From positions 1 to 34,711 of the forward strand of contig NZ_FUXI01000027.1 of NCBI RefSeq assembly GCF_900167335.1: a stretch of DNA of 34,711 bases, given 5' to 3'. This stretch comes from Pilibacter termitis (lineage in GTDB: Bacteria; Bacillota; Bacilli; Lactobacillales; Streptococcaceae). The translations under genes and the position numbers were made by a program. Positions 6,619-14,582 of the stretch are shown piece by piece. The notes beneath the pieces were generated by a model that searched no databases, was not told where the DNA came from, and was given only the letters and a program-made list of their open reading frames with translations. Position 1 is the stretch's first letter; every line of letters begins with the position of its first letter.

Positions 6619-7491
6619 CTATAAATTTACCAATAATTCTTCCAAAACATCTTTATACGTGTACGTGCATTTTGCTCCTTCTTGAATAAGATGATGACAC
6701 CCGCTACTTCTGCCCGAGAGTATTTCACTTGGAACGGCAAATACTTCTCTCCCACTCTCCATTGCCCGTTCACACGTTATTAGCGACCCACTCCTCATTT
6801 TCGCCTCAAACACAACTGTACCTGCACTCAAGCCAGCAATAATTCGATTTCGCTCTGGAAAATGATGTTTGCGTGGAGAAGTGCCTGACGGATATTCACT
6901 CAAAACTAAATGATTTTTTGCAATATGTTTTTGAAGTAATTCATGATGTTTTGGATAGAAAACGTCAAGTCCCGTTCCAATTACTGCGATAGTTCGCCCA
7001 TTATTTCCAAGTGTTACCTTATGAGCAATGCTATCAATTCCTGTCGCAAGACCTGAAACCACTACAAAATATTTGGTCAAAGGTGACAAAATCATATTGA
7101 CACTTTTCACTCCCAGCTCACTCATATCCCGACTTCCCACGACAGACAGACAAGGACGAGCAGTTAGCGAAAAATCTCCACGAAAAAATAACACCGTTGG
7201 CGGATTATAAATTTCCTTTAACATCTTTGGATATTGGGGATCTAAAATACTCACATATTGCTCCAGTTTTTCTTTTTGCAACAATTCTTCGATATTTAAT
7301 TGCCTAAAACTTTCAAGAAACGTTGCCGTAGAGTCTTTTAATTCAGCAAAATGTGCCAGTTCTGTTGGACTAAATTGGAAATTTTGAGCTTTAAGTTTTT
7401 TGATGTTTTCAATCAACTTCAACACTTGTAAATTACTGATTCCCTTTGTGTGTTTAAAAAGAAATAACAACTCTCGATTTAATTCATACAT
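6619..7491 (-). CDS. dprA: DNA processing protein DprA
   Basis: A 290-residue DNA-processing protein that loads RecA onto incoming single-stranded DNA during natural transformation. The Rossmann-like core is clear: VVGSRDMSELG (residues 117-127), VSGLATGIDSIAH (145-157), IGTGLDVFYP (171-180), LSEYPSGT (197-204), FPERNRIIAGLS (211-222) and SGSLITCERAMESGREVFAVP. An N-terminal helical region of about 80 residues precedes it. The start lies just behind AGGAGG. The order ylqF-rnhB-dprA is a conserved Firmicute arrangement, but topA, which normally follows, is absent here and tRNA-Arg and nrdG follow instead. Confidence 0.93.
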   Translation of the reverse strand: MYELNRELLFLFKHTKGISNLQVLKLIENIKKLKAQNFQFSPTELAHFAELKDSTATFLESFRQLNIEELLQKEKLEQYVSILDPQYPKMLKEIYNPPTVLFFRGDFSLTARPCLSVVGSRDMSELGVKSVNMILSPLTKYFVVVSGLATGIDSIAHKVTLGNNGRTIAVIGTGLDVFYPKHHELLQKHIAKNHLVLSEYPSGTSPRKHHFPERNRIIAGLSAGTVVFEAKMRSGSLITCERAMESGREVFAVPSEILSGRSSGCHHLIQEGAKCTYTYKDVLEELLVNL

Positions 7492-7544
7492 AAAAAATCC
7501 TCCTGCGACCTTTATAGTATAAAGATACGCAAAAAAATTGAATT

Positions 7545-8309
7545 TTACACAAAAGATTTGATTGGCTCAAAACTTTTTCGGTGAATAGGGGTAATCCCAT
7601 GTTCTCTAATTCCCTCAAGATGAGCTTTCGTGCCATATCCTGCATTGTTTTCAAACGCATAATAAGGATATTTTTTGGCATATTCTTTCATCATATTGTC
7701 ACGTGTAACTTTTGCCACAATACTTGCAGCGGCAATTGAATTGCTTTTCATGTCGCCTTTGATGATTTTTTCCTGTTCAATTGGCAAATCAAGTGTGAGA
7801 GCGTCAATTAATAGAAAATCTGGCGAAATCGTAAGTTTTTCTATCGCTTGTTTCATCGCCAATTTGGTCGCTTCCAAAATATTGATTGTATCAATGACCT
7901 CTGGAGAAACAATGCCTATACCAATGGCAAGTGCTTTTTCTTGTATTTCAGCAAACAACTCTTCACGTTTTTTCTCTGACAATTGTTTGGAATCGTTTAA
8001 GCCTAAAATCTGGCTTTTTTCGTCCAAAATGACCGCACTTGCTACGACAGGTCCTGCTAATGGTCCACGTCCTACTTCATCAATTCCTGCGATAAACTTC
8101 GCACCGTTTGCTCGAGCGTTCTTTTCATAGATATTTTTTTCCTCGAAAAGTTGAGCCAAACGCTTTTGTGCATTTATTCTCTTTTGAAAAGTATTCACCG
8201 CCTGTTGCACACCTTTTCGCTCGTCTGTGAGAATTTCTGTAAGTCTTGGGTCGCTTTCGTCTTTCATCTCGGCAAGTAACGCTTTGATTTCTGCGATTTT
8301 TCTACTCAT
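7545..8309 (-). CDS. rnhB: Ribonuclease HII
   Basis: A 254-residue endonuclease that cleaves the RNA strand of RNA-DNA hybrids and removes misincorporated ribonucleotides. The signature AGIDEVGRGPLAGPV (residues 74-88) carries the Asp-Glu catalytic pair (Asp77, Glu78), and further catalytic positions lie in LLIDALTLDLP and SNSIAAASIVAKVTRD. The N-terminal 65 residues form the helical extension seen in Firmicute enzymes. I chose the ATG at 8309 because AGGTGG sits about 5 bases upstream. An in-frame GTG at 8318 is possible. The start overlaps the ylqF stop by 8 bases, indicating coupled translation. Confidence 0.94.
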   Translation of the reverse strand: MSRKIAEIKALLAEMKDESDPRLTEILTDERKGVQQAVNTFQKRINAQKRLAQLFEEKNIYEKNARANGAKFIAGIDEVGRGPLAGPVVASAVILDEKSQILGLNDSKQLSEKKREELFAEIQEKALAIGIGIVSPEVIDTINILEATKLAMKQAIEKLTISPDFLLIDALTLDLPIEQEKIIKGDMKSNSIAAASIVAKVTRDNMMKEYAKKYPYYAFENNAGYGTKAHLEGIREHGITPIHRKSFEPIKSFV

Positions 8310-9159
8310 CACGACCACCTATTTCTTCATAGTTATCTAGCGTAAAACGTCCTAATTTTCCACTTCGCACTTCATTGACAATCATTTCACTTGCTCGGTC
8401 GTAATCATCACGAAAACCACGAATTTGTGAAATTTTCATCAGCAGTTCTGGATAAGGGAGAAACAAATCATCATCATTCAATTTATAGCGTTCCTTCAAC
8501 TGCTCTGGGTAAAAACGTGCCAGCACTTCAAGAGCGTAAATCGCTAAATCGTCAAGATGAAGTAACTGATCTTTGATCGCCCCAGTCAACGCAAGTTTTT
8601 TCGCTACTTCTTGGTCTTCAAACTTCGGCCAAAGAATCCCCGGCGTATCTAAAAGTTCCAACTCCGCATTGTGTCTCAACCACTGCTGCCCTTTGGTAAC
8701 CCCCGGCTTATTGCCTGTTTGGGCGATTTTTTTCCCTACCAAACGATTGAGCAAGGTCGATTTCCCAACATTTGGAATCCCTATTACCATGGCACGAATG
8801 GCACGAGGTTTCATGCCTCTGCCCTTTTCTTTTTCAAATTTTTCCGCCAACACTCGTTTGCTTTCGGCAACAATTTTCTTCGCATCACGATTTTCTTGTG
8901 CATTAATCACAAGTGCCGAGTAGCCAAGTCGTTCAAAATAACTTTTCCATTTCTGGCTTTGCACCGTATCCGCCAAATCACCTTTATTCAGCAACACCAA
9001 GCGTGGCTTTGATTGCAAAATATTGTCAAGCATTGGATTGCGACTACTCAAAGGAAGTCTCGCATCAACAAGCTCAAAAACAATGTCAACAAATTTTAAT
9101 TTTTCCATTACCTCACGTCTAGCTTTCGCCATATGACCCGGGAACCATTGGATTGTCAT
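8302..9159 (-). CDS. ylqF: Ribosome biogenesis GTPase YlqF/RbgA
   Basis: A 285-residue circularly permuted GTPase that acts late in 50S ribosomal subunit assembly. The G motifs occur in permuted order: G4 LNKGD (residues 57-61), G1 GIPNVGKST (127-135), then G3 DTPG (171-174). The opening QWFPGHMAKA is the diagnostic N-terminus. A C-terminal helical domain completes the family length. It begins the ylqF-rnhB-dprA series. The interval upstream (9160-9383) contains only AT-rich sequence and a terminator-like hairpin. Confidence 0.95.
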   Translation of the reverse strand: MTIQWFPGHMAKARREVMEKLKFVDIVFELVDARLPLSSRNPMLDNILQSKPRLVLLNKGDLADTVQSQKWKSYFERLGYSALVINAQENRDAKKIVAESKRVLAEKFEKEKGRGMKPRAIRAMVIGIPNVGKSTLLNRLVGKKIAQTGNKPGVTKGQQWLRHNAELELLDTPGILWPKFEDQEVAKKLALTGAIKDQLLHLDDLAIYALEVLARFYPEQLKERYKLNDDDLFLPYPELLMKISQIRGFRDDYDRASEMIVNEVRSGKLGRFTLDNYEEIGGRDE

Positions 9160-9283
9160 AATAATTACTCCTCGTTCTTTTGGTTTTCTGTTTATGCTCT
9201 ATTTTAGCATTTTTTTTGAGGTTTTGCTTTGGGTGGGGAATTTTCGGTGTTGTAAAGGATAAAAAATCCTAAAAAAGAGACTA

Positions 9284-9347
9284 GAACAAAAACAGAAAAA
9301 CCACAGAAACTTCATCCTCTCAAATGTTGACTTTCTGCGATTTTTCT
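9284..9347 (-). terminator. Probable terminator after the CPBP gene
   Basis: Arms 9332-9347 and 9294-9309 pair along nearly all of 16 bases (two mismatches or wobbles), followed on the minus strand by GTTTTTGTT. A second very small hairpin (AGGAT/ATCCT) lies at 9257-9270. Confidence 0.5.
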
Positions 9348-9383
9348 ATTTTTACTTTTTTTAAATTTCGTTCCTATCTCTCT

Positions 9384-10049
9384 CTACTGCAAATACCCCA
9401 AAACAATCGCCATCGTATTCCAAAGCATATGCGTTGCCACATTGACCTCTAAACGTTCGCTTTTTATATAGACGAAAGCTAAGGAAAAACCGATTCCTCC
9501 GTAAATCAGCCAACTGCCTAAATTCGTCGGGCTATGAACAAAGCCGAACATAAGACTGCTCACAATTAAACCGAGCATTTTCTTATTGGGAAACAACCCT
9601 TTCATGATTCCTGCACGAAAAATAGTTTCTTCCATAATTGGAGCGGCAAATCCTGCTAAAAGCCACATTAAAACTGGTGGCACACTCTTCATCACTTCAT
9701 CTACGGCAACTTGATTGGCAGTATTGTCTTCTCCTCCCATGATTAAAAGACTTCCTCCAATCATGCTGAAAACAAAACAGCCCAACATTCCAAGTGCTAC
9801 ATATCGCCATTTTCCACGCATTCCCTCCAATGACCAAGTCGCAAATCCTCGTTTTTTCGTCCAATAAATAAAAATAGCAAGTATCACAAAAATCGCTATG
9901 GTTACAATCATTCCTTGAAAAATGGAGAAATCTTGTTTCTTTAGCTTATTCTGCTCTCCAAAAACGAAGGCAATTCCTATCGGAATATTGTCTAGGAAAA
10001 ATAAAGCAATCATCACCAGCAAAGTTAGTAAAACATTTTTTATCTTCAT
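9384..10049 (-). CDS. CPBP-family intramembrane metalloprotease-like protein
   Basis: A 221-residue membrane protein with six or seven transmembrane segments. It has the CPBP/CAAX-protease motifs: EETIFRAG (Glu140, Glu141, Arg145), FGFVHSPTN (His172) and a late WNTMA (Asn211). Members include bacteriocin immunity proteins and prenyl-protein protease homologues, and the actual role here is unknown. The catalytic-type residues are all present. An AAGGAG site lies 7 bases before the ATG and belongs to a copy of repeat family 3 that fills the upstream interval. The gene follows the acyltransferase fusion on the same strand. Confidence 0.85.
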   Translation of the reverse strand: MKIKNVLLTLLVMIALFFLDNIPIGIAFVFGEQNKLKKQDFSIFQGMIVTIAIFVILAIFIYWTKKRGFATWSLEGMRGKWRYVALGMLGCFVFSMIGGSLLIMGGEDNTANQVAVDEVMKSVPPVLMWLLAGFAAPIMEETIFRAGIMKGLFPNKKMLGLIVSSLMFGFVHSPTNLGSWLIYGGIGFSLAFVYIKSERLEVNVATHMLWNTMAIVLGYLQ

Positions 10050-10058
10050 AAATAGCTC

Positions 10059-10161
10059 CTTTCTGCGAAATCCCTTCAGGATTTCTTAAAACTTGACTTC
10101 CGCTATCGCTCCAGCCAAGCGGGGTCATTCGCGAACTAAAGTCCGCTCAAAGTCTTTTCTG
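10059..10161 (-). repeat. Repeat family 3, full copy
   Basis: This interval shares GTCC-GCTCAAAGTCTTTTCTG (10141-10161) and TCCTTTCT-CGAAAT (10059-10073) with 16781-16818, where the middle is deleted. It contains internal hairpins (GAAATCC/GGATTTC and CCGCT/AGCGG). One end supplies the AAAGGAG ribosome binding site of the CPBP gene, and the other encodes the last residues of the fusion protein. Only two copies are present, so the family assignment is tentative. Confidence 0.5.
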
Positions 10162-12840
10162 TATTTTATAGAGAAATTCTGTCGCAAATAACAATTTCGT
10201 TACGTTAAAATTTCCTTCTTCACTCTCTACTGGAAAAAGAAAATAAGAATTATCAAGTGTGGAAAGTACAATCGCTTGCCCTTTTCCTCGATAATCATAC
10301 TCGGTGTGAAGTGAAGGTGTTGTGTGAGCTTGAAAAAGCATTTCTTTTTTTCCTTCGTAATTTTCCTCATGAAATTGCAAAACAAACCCTCTTTTATCAT
10401 GAAAAAGCGTACCAACACCCATTGGAATAAAGTTTTCTCCATTCGGCAAAGCCTCTATTTTGACAAGACATTTGAAAAAATAACGTTGCTCTTTGATTTC
10501 TTTTTCCACCATTTTTCTCTCGTGTTCATACCAGTCTGGTATATGAATAGCCGTCATTTCTTGATTCTTTGTCTGCAATTTTCCATAGTCATCCATGAAA
10601 AAGACTTCTCCACAATTTTTACAAATCAATTTTTCATCACTTGAAATCATTTGAAACTCCACTTCACAAGTCAAACATTGGTACAATACAGTTTCCAACC
10701 CTTCTGCTCTCTTTTTATAAGAAATTTTCATCTTCTTTTCAAATTGATACGCATACTCATCATAGGTCAAAAACTCCTGAATGGTCTGATGAATTTCTGT
10801 AATTTCACTTTTCGCTAATTCTTCTTTATTGTATAGACATTTCAATTCCGCTTGCAATTGCACACCTTTTCGTTTGTGTAAATTCCAAATCGGTGATTGA
10901 AGGTAATTACCTTTCATGTTCAAAGCTACTAATGGTACGTTGAGCATTTTCGCCATTTTAGCAACAGAAATAGGAATTTCAGAATTGGTGCCGACATTGG
11001 CATACCTCGCCTCTGGGTACAAAACTAAAATATCGCCACGTTCCACAACTTTTTTCATATTCCGAATAAGCGAGAGGTCGTTGACAAATTTCCGCGTACC
11101 TAAACAGCCTATTTGCCGATATTTCCATTCCCCAAACGCCTCAAAACCTTCGAGTTCAGAAATATAATTGGCTCTATGCGGAAAGAGTGCAAGAGGGGTG
11201 ATATAAAAATCCATAAAACTGTGATGTGTGGCAATCACAAAGTAGGGTGGTTGAATGCCTGCCATATTCCTCTTTTGAATTTTTCCCAACTTCCCTGACC
11301 TTGTCATGAAAAACGAAACGAGCCAGATAATCGGTAAAATAAAAAAAATTTGACGTGGAGGAGTTTTTTCTCTGTCGAATGGTACAGCATGAAAGGTTAC
11401 ATCTTTCCTATCTTTTAACAAATAACGCCGAACAACTGGCAACTTACTTAGCAAACAATATAAAAATAGTGTTCCAATAAACGAAAACCCTGTCGGTGTC
11501 AGATGAAAAAGAAATAGATTGTGTATTTCTTCTGTTACAGGATTATAAATTGCAAGGCTCATCAACATTCCTGCGAATACGCAAAAAATACCTAAAAGGT
11601 TAAATCCTTTTGTATATTGATAATGAGAATGTCCTTTTAAGAAAAAAGCAGACCGCAAATCTATTTTTCCTTTCCGAACGAAGAAAAAATCAGCAAAAAG
11701 AAGTGCAGCAAGCGGAGCATAAATACAGGCGGAAATCGTTAGGAATGCACCGAAATATTCCGTTACTCCTCCCCATATTACAAGAAGAGTCACATAAATG
11801 GCAAGAAGAATAATCAAATTTTTATACTTTTTCTTACCAAAAGAGGATTTTAACACGACACCATAAAGGTACAGTCCTAGTGCTTGTGTGCCGATATTGG
11901 CAAACGCAACGAGAAACAAGGAAAAAATTGCCATTGCGGGAAATCCTAGTGTGGCTAACATGAGCGTTGGGTCGTCAGTTACTTTTCCTGTCAAATGTTG
12001 CATGGCGATTGACATAACCGCACCTACCACAACAAAGAGCGAGCCTGAAATTCCTTGCCCAAATACGCCTGCAAAATAACCTGCCCGCTCTGTTTTCGCA
12101 AGCCGAGGAATCCCAGACATTCCGCCAAACAATGTGATAACAAATGCAAAATTTGCCTCTATGCTCATAATATAATAAGCGATATTCGGTTTTTCGTTCG
12201 CTTGGTGATGTGGCAAATAATCCCAAATCACGTGAAACGGTACTCGAGTAAATGTGATGAAAATCACGAATATACCAAGCAATAGCAAAATCGGAACTAA
12301 TATTTTCGTTGTACGAGTAATCACACCAATCCCTCGCCACGCAAGAGAGACCCCTAGCAGTACGCAGAGAATTGCTAGGAAAACGTGCGATACCCTTCCA
12401 TTTAATACATTCATTCCACAAAGTTTAAGTAAATTTTGCATGGAGGAAGAAAACAACTCTGCACAAACGGCATACCATGGAAAATTAATCAAAATCAAAA
12501 GGACGGAAAGAGCAATCACTCCATTTTTCCCAAGAGTTGCCCGTAACCAAATCCAACTATCAATTCCGTACCTTGTCGAAAGAATGACAGGTAATTGATA
12601 AATCAAGAGCATGAAAATCGCTCCAAAAAACGTTCCAATTAAAAGTTGTTGAAATCCTACTAATGTCGTCAGATAAACTCCTTGTGTATAGCTCCAAGTC
12701 GCAATACAATAGCCAGAAAGCACTAAAAACGCATCTAAAAAACCGTATATTTTCTTTTCTGTTGCAACAGGGAGAGTCCCTAAAAATGCCTCTCTTTGAA
12801 TTTCACTCTCCAGATCGCTTTCTTTTTCACTCATTTTCAT
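10147..12840 (-). CDS. NCS1-type permease fused to a PlsC-like acyltransferase with zinc ribbon
   Basis: An 897-residue protein. Residues 1 to about 470 form a 12-TM-type permease of the nucleobase:cation symporter-1 (CodB-like) family, seen from the N-terminal LPVATEKKIYGFLDAF, the WIWLRATLGKNG segment and the helix pattern. A further hydrophobic stretch (about 498-511) leads to an acyltransferase domain with HHSFMD (an Hx4D motif, residues 539-544), GCLGTRKF and YPEAR (608-612). A four-cysteine zinc ribbon (CLTC...CKNC, residues 722-743) and an unassigned soluble domain follow. Each half is recognisable, but the combination is unusual. The start is the ATG in a TGATG overlap with the small upstream gene. 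Substrate and direction of transport are unknown. Confidence 0.8.
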   Translation of the reverse strand: MKMSEKESDLESEIQREAFLGTLPVATEKKIYGFLDAFLVLSGYCIATWSYTQGVYLTTLVGFQQLLIGTFFGAIFMLLIYQLPVILSTRYGIDSWIWLRATLGKNGVIALSVLLILINFPWYAVCAELFSSSMQNLLKLCGMNVLNGRVSHVFLAILCVLLGVSLAWRGIGVITRTTKILVPILLLLGIFVIFITFTRVPFHVIWDYLPHHQANEKPNIAYYIMSIEANFAFVITLFGGMSGIPRLAKTERAGYFAGVFGQGISGSLFVVVGAVMSIAMQHLTGKVTDDPTLMLATLGFPAMAIFSLFLVAFANIGTQALGLYLYGVVLKSSFGKKKYKNLIILLAIYVTLLVIWGGVTEYFGAFLTISACIYAPLAALLFADFFFVRKGKIDLRSAFFLKGHSHYQYTKGFNLLGIFCVFAGMLMSLAIYNPVTEEIHNLFLFHLTPTGFSFIGTLFLYCLLSKLPVVRRYLLKDRKDVTFHAVPFDREKTPPRQIFFILPIIWLVSFFMTRSGKLGKIQKRNMAGIQPPYFVIATHHSFMDFYITPLALFPHRANYISELEGFEAFGEWKYRQIGCLGTRKFVNDLSLIRNMKKVVERGDILVLYPEARYANVGTNSEIPISVAKMAKMLNVPLVALNMKGNYLQSPIWNLHKRKGVQLQAELKCLYNKEELAKSEITEIHQTIQEFLTYDEYAYQFEKKMKISYKKRAEGLETVLYQCLTCEVEFQMISSDEKLICKNCGEVFFMDDYGKLQTKNQEMTAIHIPDWYEHERKMVEKEIKEQRYFFKCLVKIEALPNGENFIPMGVGTLFHDKRGFVLQFHEENYEGKKEMLFQAHTTPSLHTEYDYRGKGQAIVLSTLDNSYFLFPVESEEGNFNVTKLLFATEFLYKIQKRL

Positions 12841-13013
12841 CAATCTCCTAACCTACTTCCCAAAAGAATGGCTCCTAAACAAAGGAAGGAGAGGAAAAAT
12901 ACTACTAGAAAATCAATTGCTGAAAATTTCCGAGGAAATTGAGTGTTTTTGCTTTCCATTTTCTTGATTGCCCTCTCTACTTCTGTTTCATAATCAAATT
13001 TTTCCTCAGTCAT
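12840..13013 (-). CDS. Small single-TM protein coupled to the permease/acyltransferase
   Basis: A 57-residue protein with an acidic/basic N-terminal region (TEEKFDYETEVERAIKKM) and one C-terminal transmembrane helix (FLVVFFLSFLCLGAILL). I chose the ATG at 13013 because GGAGG lies 5 bases upstream. Its TGA overlaps the next start as TGATG, and apbE ends 16 bases upstream. Probably an accessory subunit of the fusion protein; no family recognised. Confidence 0.65.
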   Translation of the reverse strand: MTEEKFDYETEVERAIKKMESKNTQFPRKFSAIDFLVVFFLSFLCLGAILLGSRLGD

Positions 13014-13029
13014 ATTACCCTCCATTCCG

Positions 13030-14109
13030 CTATTTTCCTAACTGAAACTCTGACTTTTTATTCAGCGTAAAATTCTCTTTCAAATTGTCCGTCAAGTAAA
13101 CTTTTTTATCGTTCGTAATAAACAATGCCTTGATGTCGCCTTGCTCATTTGCATAAGCCAAACCTTTTTCTAAGCCCATGTCATACAAAGCGTTCGATAG
13201 AGCGTCATCTCTCACATAGTCCTCACCAGAAATCATGACTGCAAGAAGATCATTGTCATACGGATACCCAGTCGCTGGATCCATTAAATGTGAATAAACT
13301 TTGTCGCCAATCACTAAATAGCGTTCGTACATACTTGTTGTGATGTAATCGCCACTTCCTCCTGAAAGTTTGCCGACAGATGTTTGAGAGTTGTCCTGCC
13401 CTGTTGAAGTTTCCTTGCTCGGATCTTGCATACTCACAATCCATTTTCCGTCTTCCGTCTTAGGATTTTCTCCGATCACAAATACATGACCGCCAAAATC
13501 AAGAATAGCAGTCGTAACACCGTCATTTTTCAACGAAGTCATCACTTTTTCAGCAATAAATGCTTTTCCGATACCACCTAAATCAAGTTTCATTCCTTTT
13601 TTCTTCAAAAAAACGCTCATGTCCGTGTCGTCTAACTCAATGTCTTGATAACTTAATTTATCTAACAAAGGAGTAATTTCTTCATTTTCTGGTTTTTTCG
13701 CATCAGAAAAACCAATATGCCAAAGTGAAGTAATCGCACCAATTGCTGGTTCGTACATTCCTCTCGTTTGTTCTGCATATTCTTTCGCCTCACTAATAAG
13801 GTCGAATACCTCTTTTGAAACTTTGACAGGAGCAACACCAGAATTTTCATTAATCAAATCGACTTCTGAAACACCTTCTTCATTGACTTCGATTTTCTCC
13901 TCCAAATCTTGTACGAGAGTAAAAACCTTATCCAATGCTTTTTCTTTATCCTTATCATAAATCTTAATCGAAACATACGTTCCCACTTGAAATTCTTGCC
14001 TGCTCAACGGTTTATCCAATAATTCTGCTTTTTTGTCACCACAGCCAGATAAAAATGAAATTCCTGTAAATAAAAAAACGCCCACAATAAACATCTTTTT
14101 CTTCATCAT
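13030..14109 (-). CDS. apbE: ApbE-family FAD:protein FMN transferase, lipoprotein
   Basis: A 359-residue lipoprotein that would flavinylate extracytoplasmic proteins by attaching FMN from FAD to Ser/Thr. The signal peptide has the lipobox FLSGC (Cys23) after a basic-hydrophobic N-terminus. Family motifs follow: GMYEPAIGAI, LDLGGIGKAFIAEKV, LDFGGHVFVIG, SHLMDPATGYP and a DALSNALYDMG acceptor-binding segment. A Ser/Thr/Gly-rich linker (about residues 230-255) is longer than usual. The start is one of two adjacent ATGs at 14109/14106. It heads the operon containing the small membrane protein and the permease fusion, but no FMN-binding target motif is visible in either. Confidence 0.9.
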   Translation of the reverse strand: MMKKKMFIVGVFLFTGISFLSGCGDKKAELLDKPLSRQEFQVGTYVSIKIYDKDKEKALDKVFTLVQDLEEKIEVNEEGVSEVDLINENSGVAPVKVSKEVFDLISEAKEYAEQTRGMYEPAIGAITSLWHIGFSDAKKPENEEITPLLDKLSYQDIELDDTDMSVFLKKKGMKLDLGGIGKAFIAEKVMTSLKNDGVTTAILDFGGHVFVIGENPKTEDGKWIVSMQDPSKETSTGQDNSQTSVGKLSGGSGDYITTSMYERYLVIGDKVYSHLMDPATGYPYDNDLLAVMISGEDYVRDDALSNALYDMGLEKGLAYANEQGDIKALFITNDKKVYLTDNLKENFTLNKKSEFQLGK

Positions 14110-14189
14110 AAACCCTACTTTCTCAGTTAATAATTTTATAGTCACCCCTAAATTCGTTTGTAGAGCAAACCATATACTCGCTTTCTATT

Positions 14190-14198
14190 ATTATAACA
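14190..14198 (-). promoter_or_regulatory. Extended -10 promoter, apbE operon
   Basis: The minus strand reads TGTTATAAT at 14198-14190, a TGn-TATAAT extended -10 element about 80 bases before the apbE start. No consensus -35 is visible. Confidence 0.5.
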
Positions 14199-14279
14199 AA
14201 CCAAGAGATAATAGAAAATAATTACTGATACAAAAAAATAATTTAATGAAAAAACACGCTATATATAGTCGCATAAGTT

Positions 14280-14288
14280 TGATATAAT
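14280..14288 (+). promoter_or_regulatory. Extended -10 promoter, DUF2130 gene
   Basis: TTGATATAAT (TGn-TATAAT) occurs on the plus strand, ending at 14288. Transcription from it would start just before repeat copies D and E, giving a leader of nearly 290 bases that contains two large hairpins. Confidence 0.5.
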
Positions 14289-14289
14289 T

Positions 14290-14304
14290 AGAAAAGCGAG
14301 CGGT
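14290..14304 (-). repeat. Fragment of repeat family 1
   Basis: GAAAAGCGAGCGG matches the terminal segment of truncated copy G (reverse complement of 32367-32380) and adjoins complete copy D. Interpreted as a remnant of an additional unit. Confidence 0.4.
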
Positions 14305-14321
14305 TCTTAGTTAGCAAAAAC

Positions 14322-14442
14322 GAAAAACGGTGAGGGGCGAGCTGGAGTTTGTCGTAGTGAGCCTTGCTATTTACTTGACTGAAGCAAGGCTTCAGGTGGC
14401 ATTGCGAACAGCGACCAAACTCCTGCCCCTCGGAACTAGACA
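14322..14442 (-). repeat. Palindromic repeat family 1, copy D
   Basis: Minus-orientation copy with stem words AGGAGTTT/AAACTCC, GTCGC/ACGAC and TGCCA/TAGCA and a distinct tip stem CTGAAGC/GCTTCAG. Constant loops TGTTCGCA and GGCTCACT are present. In tandem with copy E. Confidence 0.85.
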
Positions 14443-14444
14443 AA

Positions 14445-14566
14445 GAAAAGCGAAGAGGGGCGGTTTGAAGTCTGCAACAGCGAACACTGTCGTTCATTTA
14501 CTAGAAACGTAAGTTTCTAGCGACATTGTGAGCAGTTGCCAGACTTCAGCCCCTCGCAGCTAGACA
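14445..14566 (-). repeat. Palindromic repeat family 1, copy E (internal loops swapped)
   Basis: Minus-orientation copy with stem words GAAGTCT/AGACTTC, GCAAC/GTTGC and tip CTAGAAAC/GTTTCTAG. Unlike all other copies, the GTTCGC-type loop lies on the distal arm and the GCTCAC-type loop on the proximal arm. Its CTAGACA end is followed after two A by the AAGGAGG site of the DUF2130 gene. Confidence 0.85.
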
Positions 14567-14582
14567 AAAAGGAGGAAACACC

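Noticed and set aside
7675-8130. 151-codon plus-strand frame within rnhB
   Set aside because: It lies entirely opposite a confidently identified RNase HII gene and has no recognisable motif.
10147-12840. Two separate genes (permease and acyltransferase) wrongly joined
   Set aside because: The frame is continuous without a stop, and no internal ribosome binding site with a plausible start was noticed at the junction. A sequencing error cannot be fully excluded.
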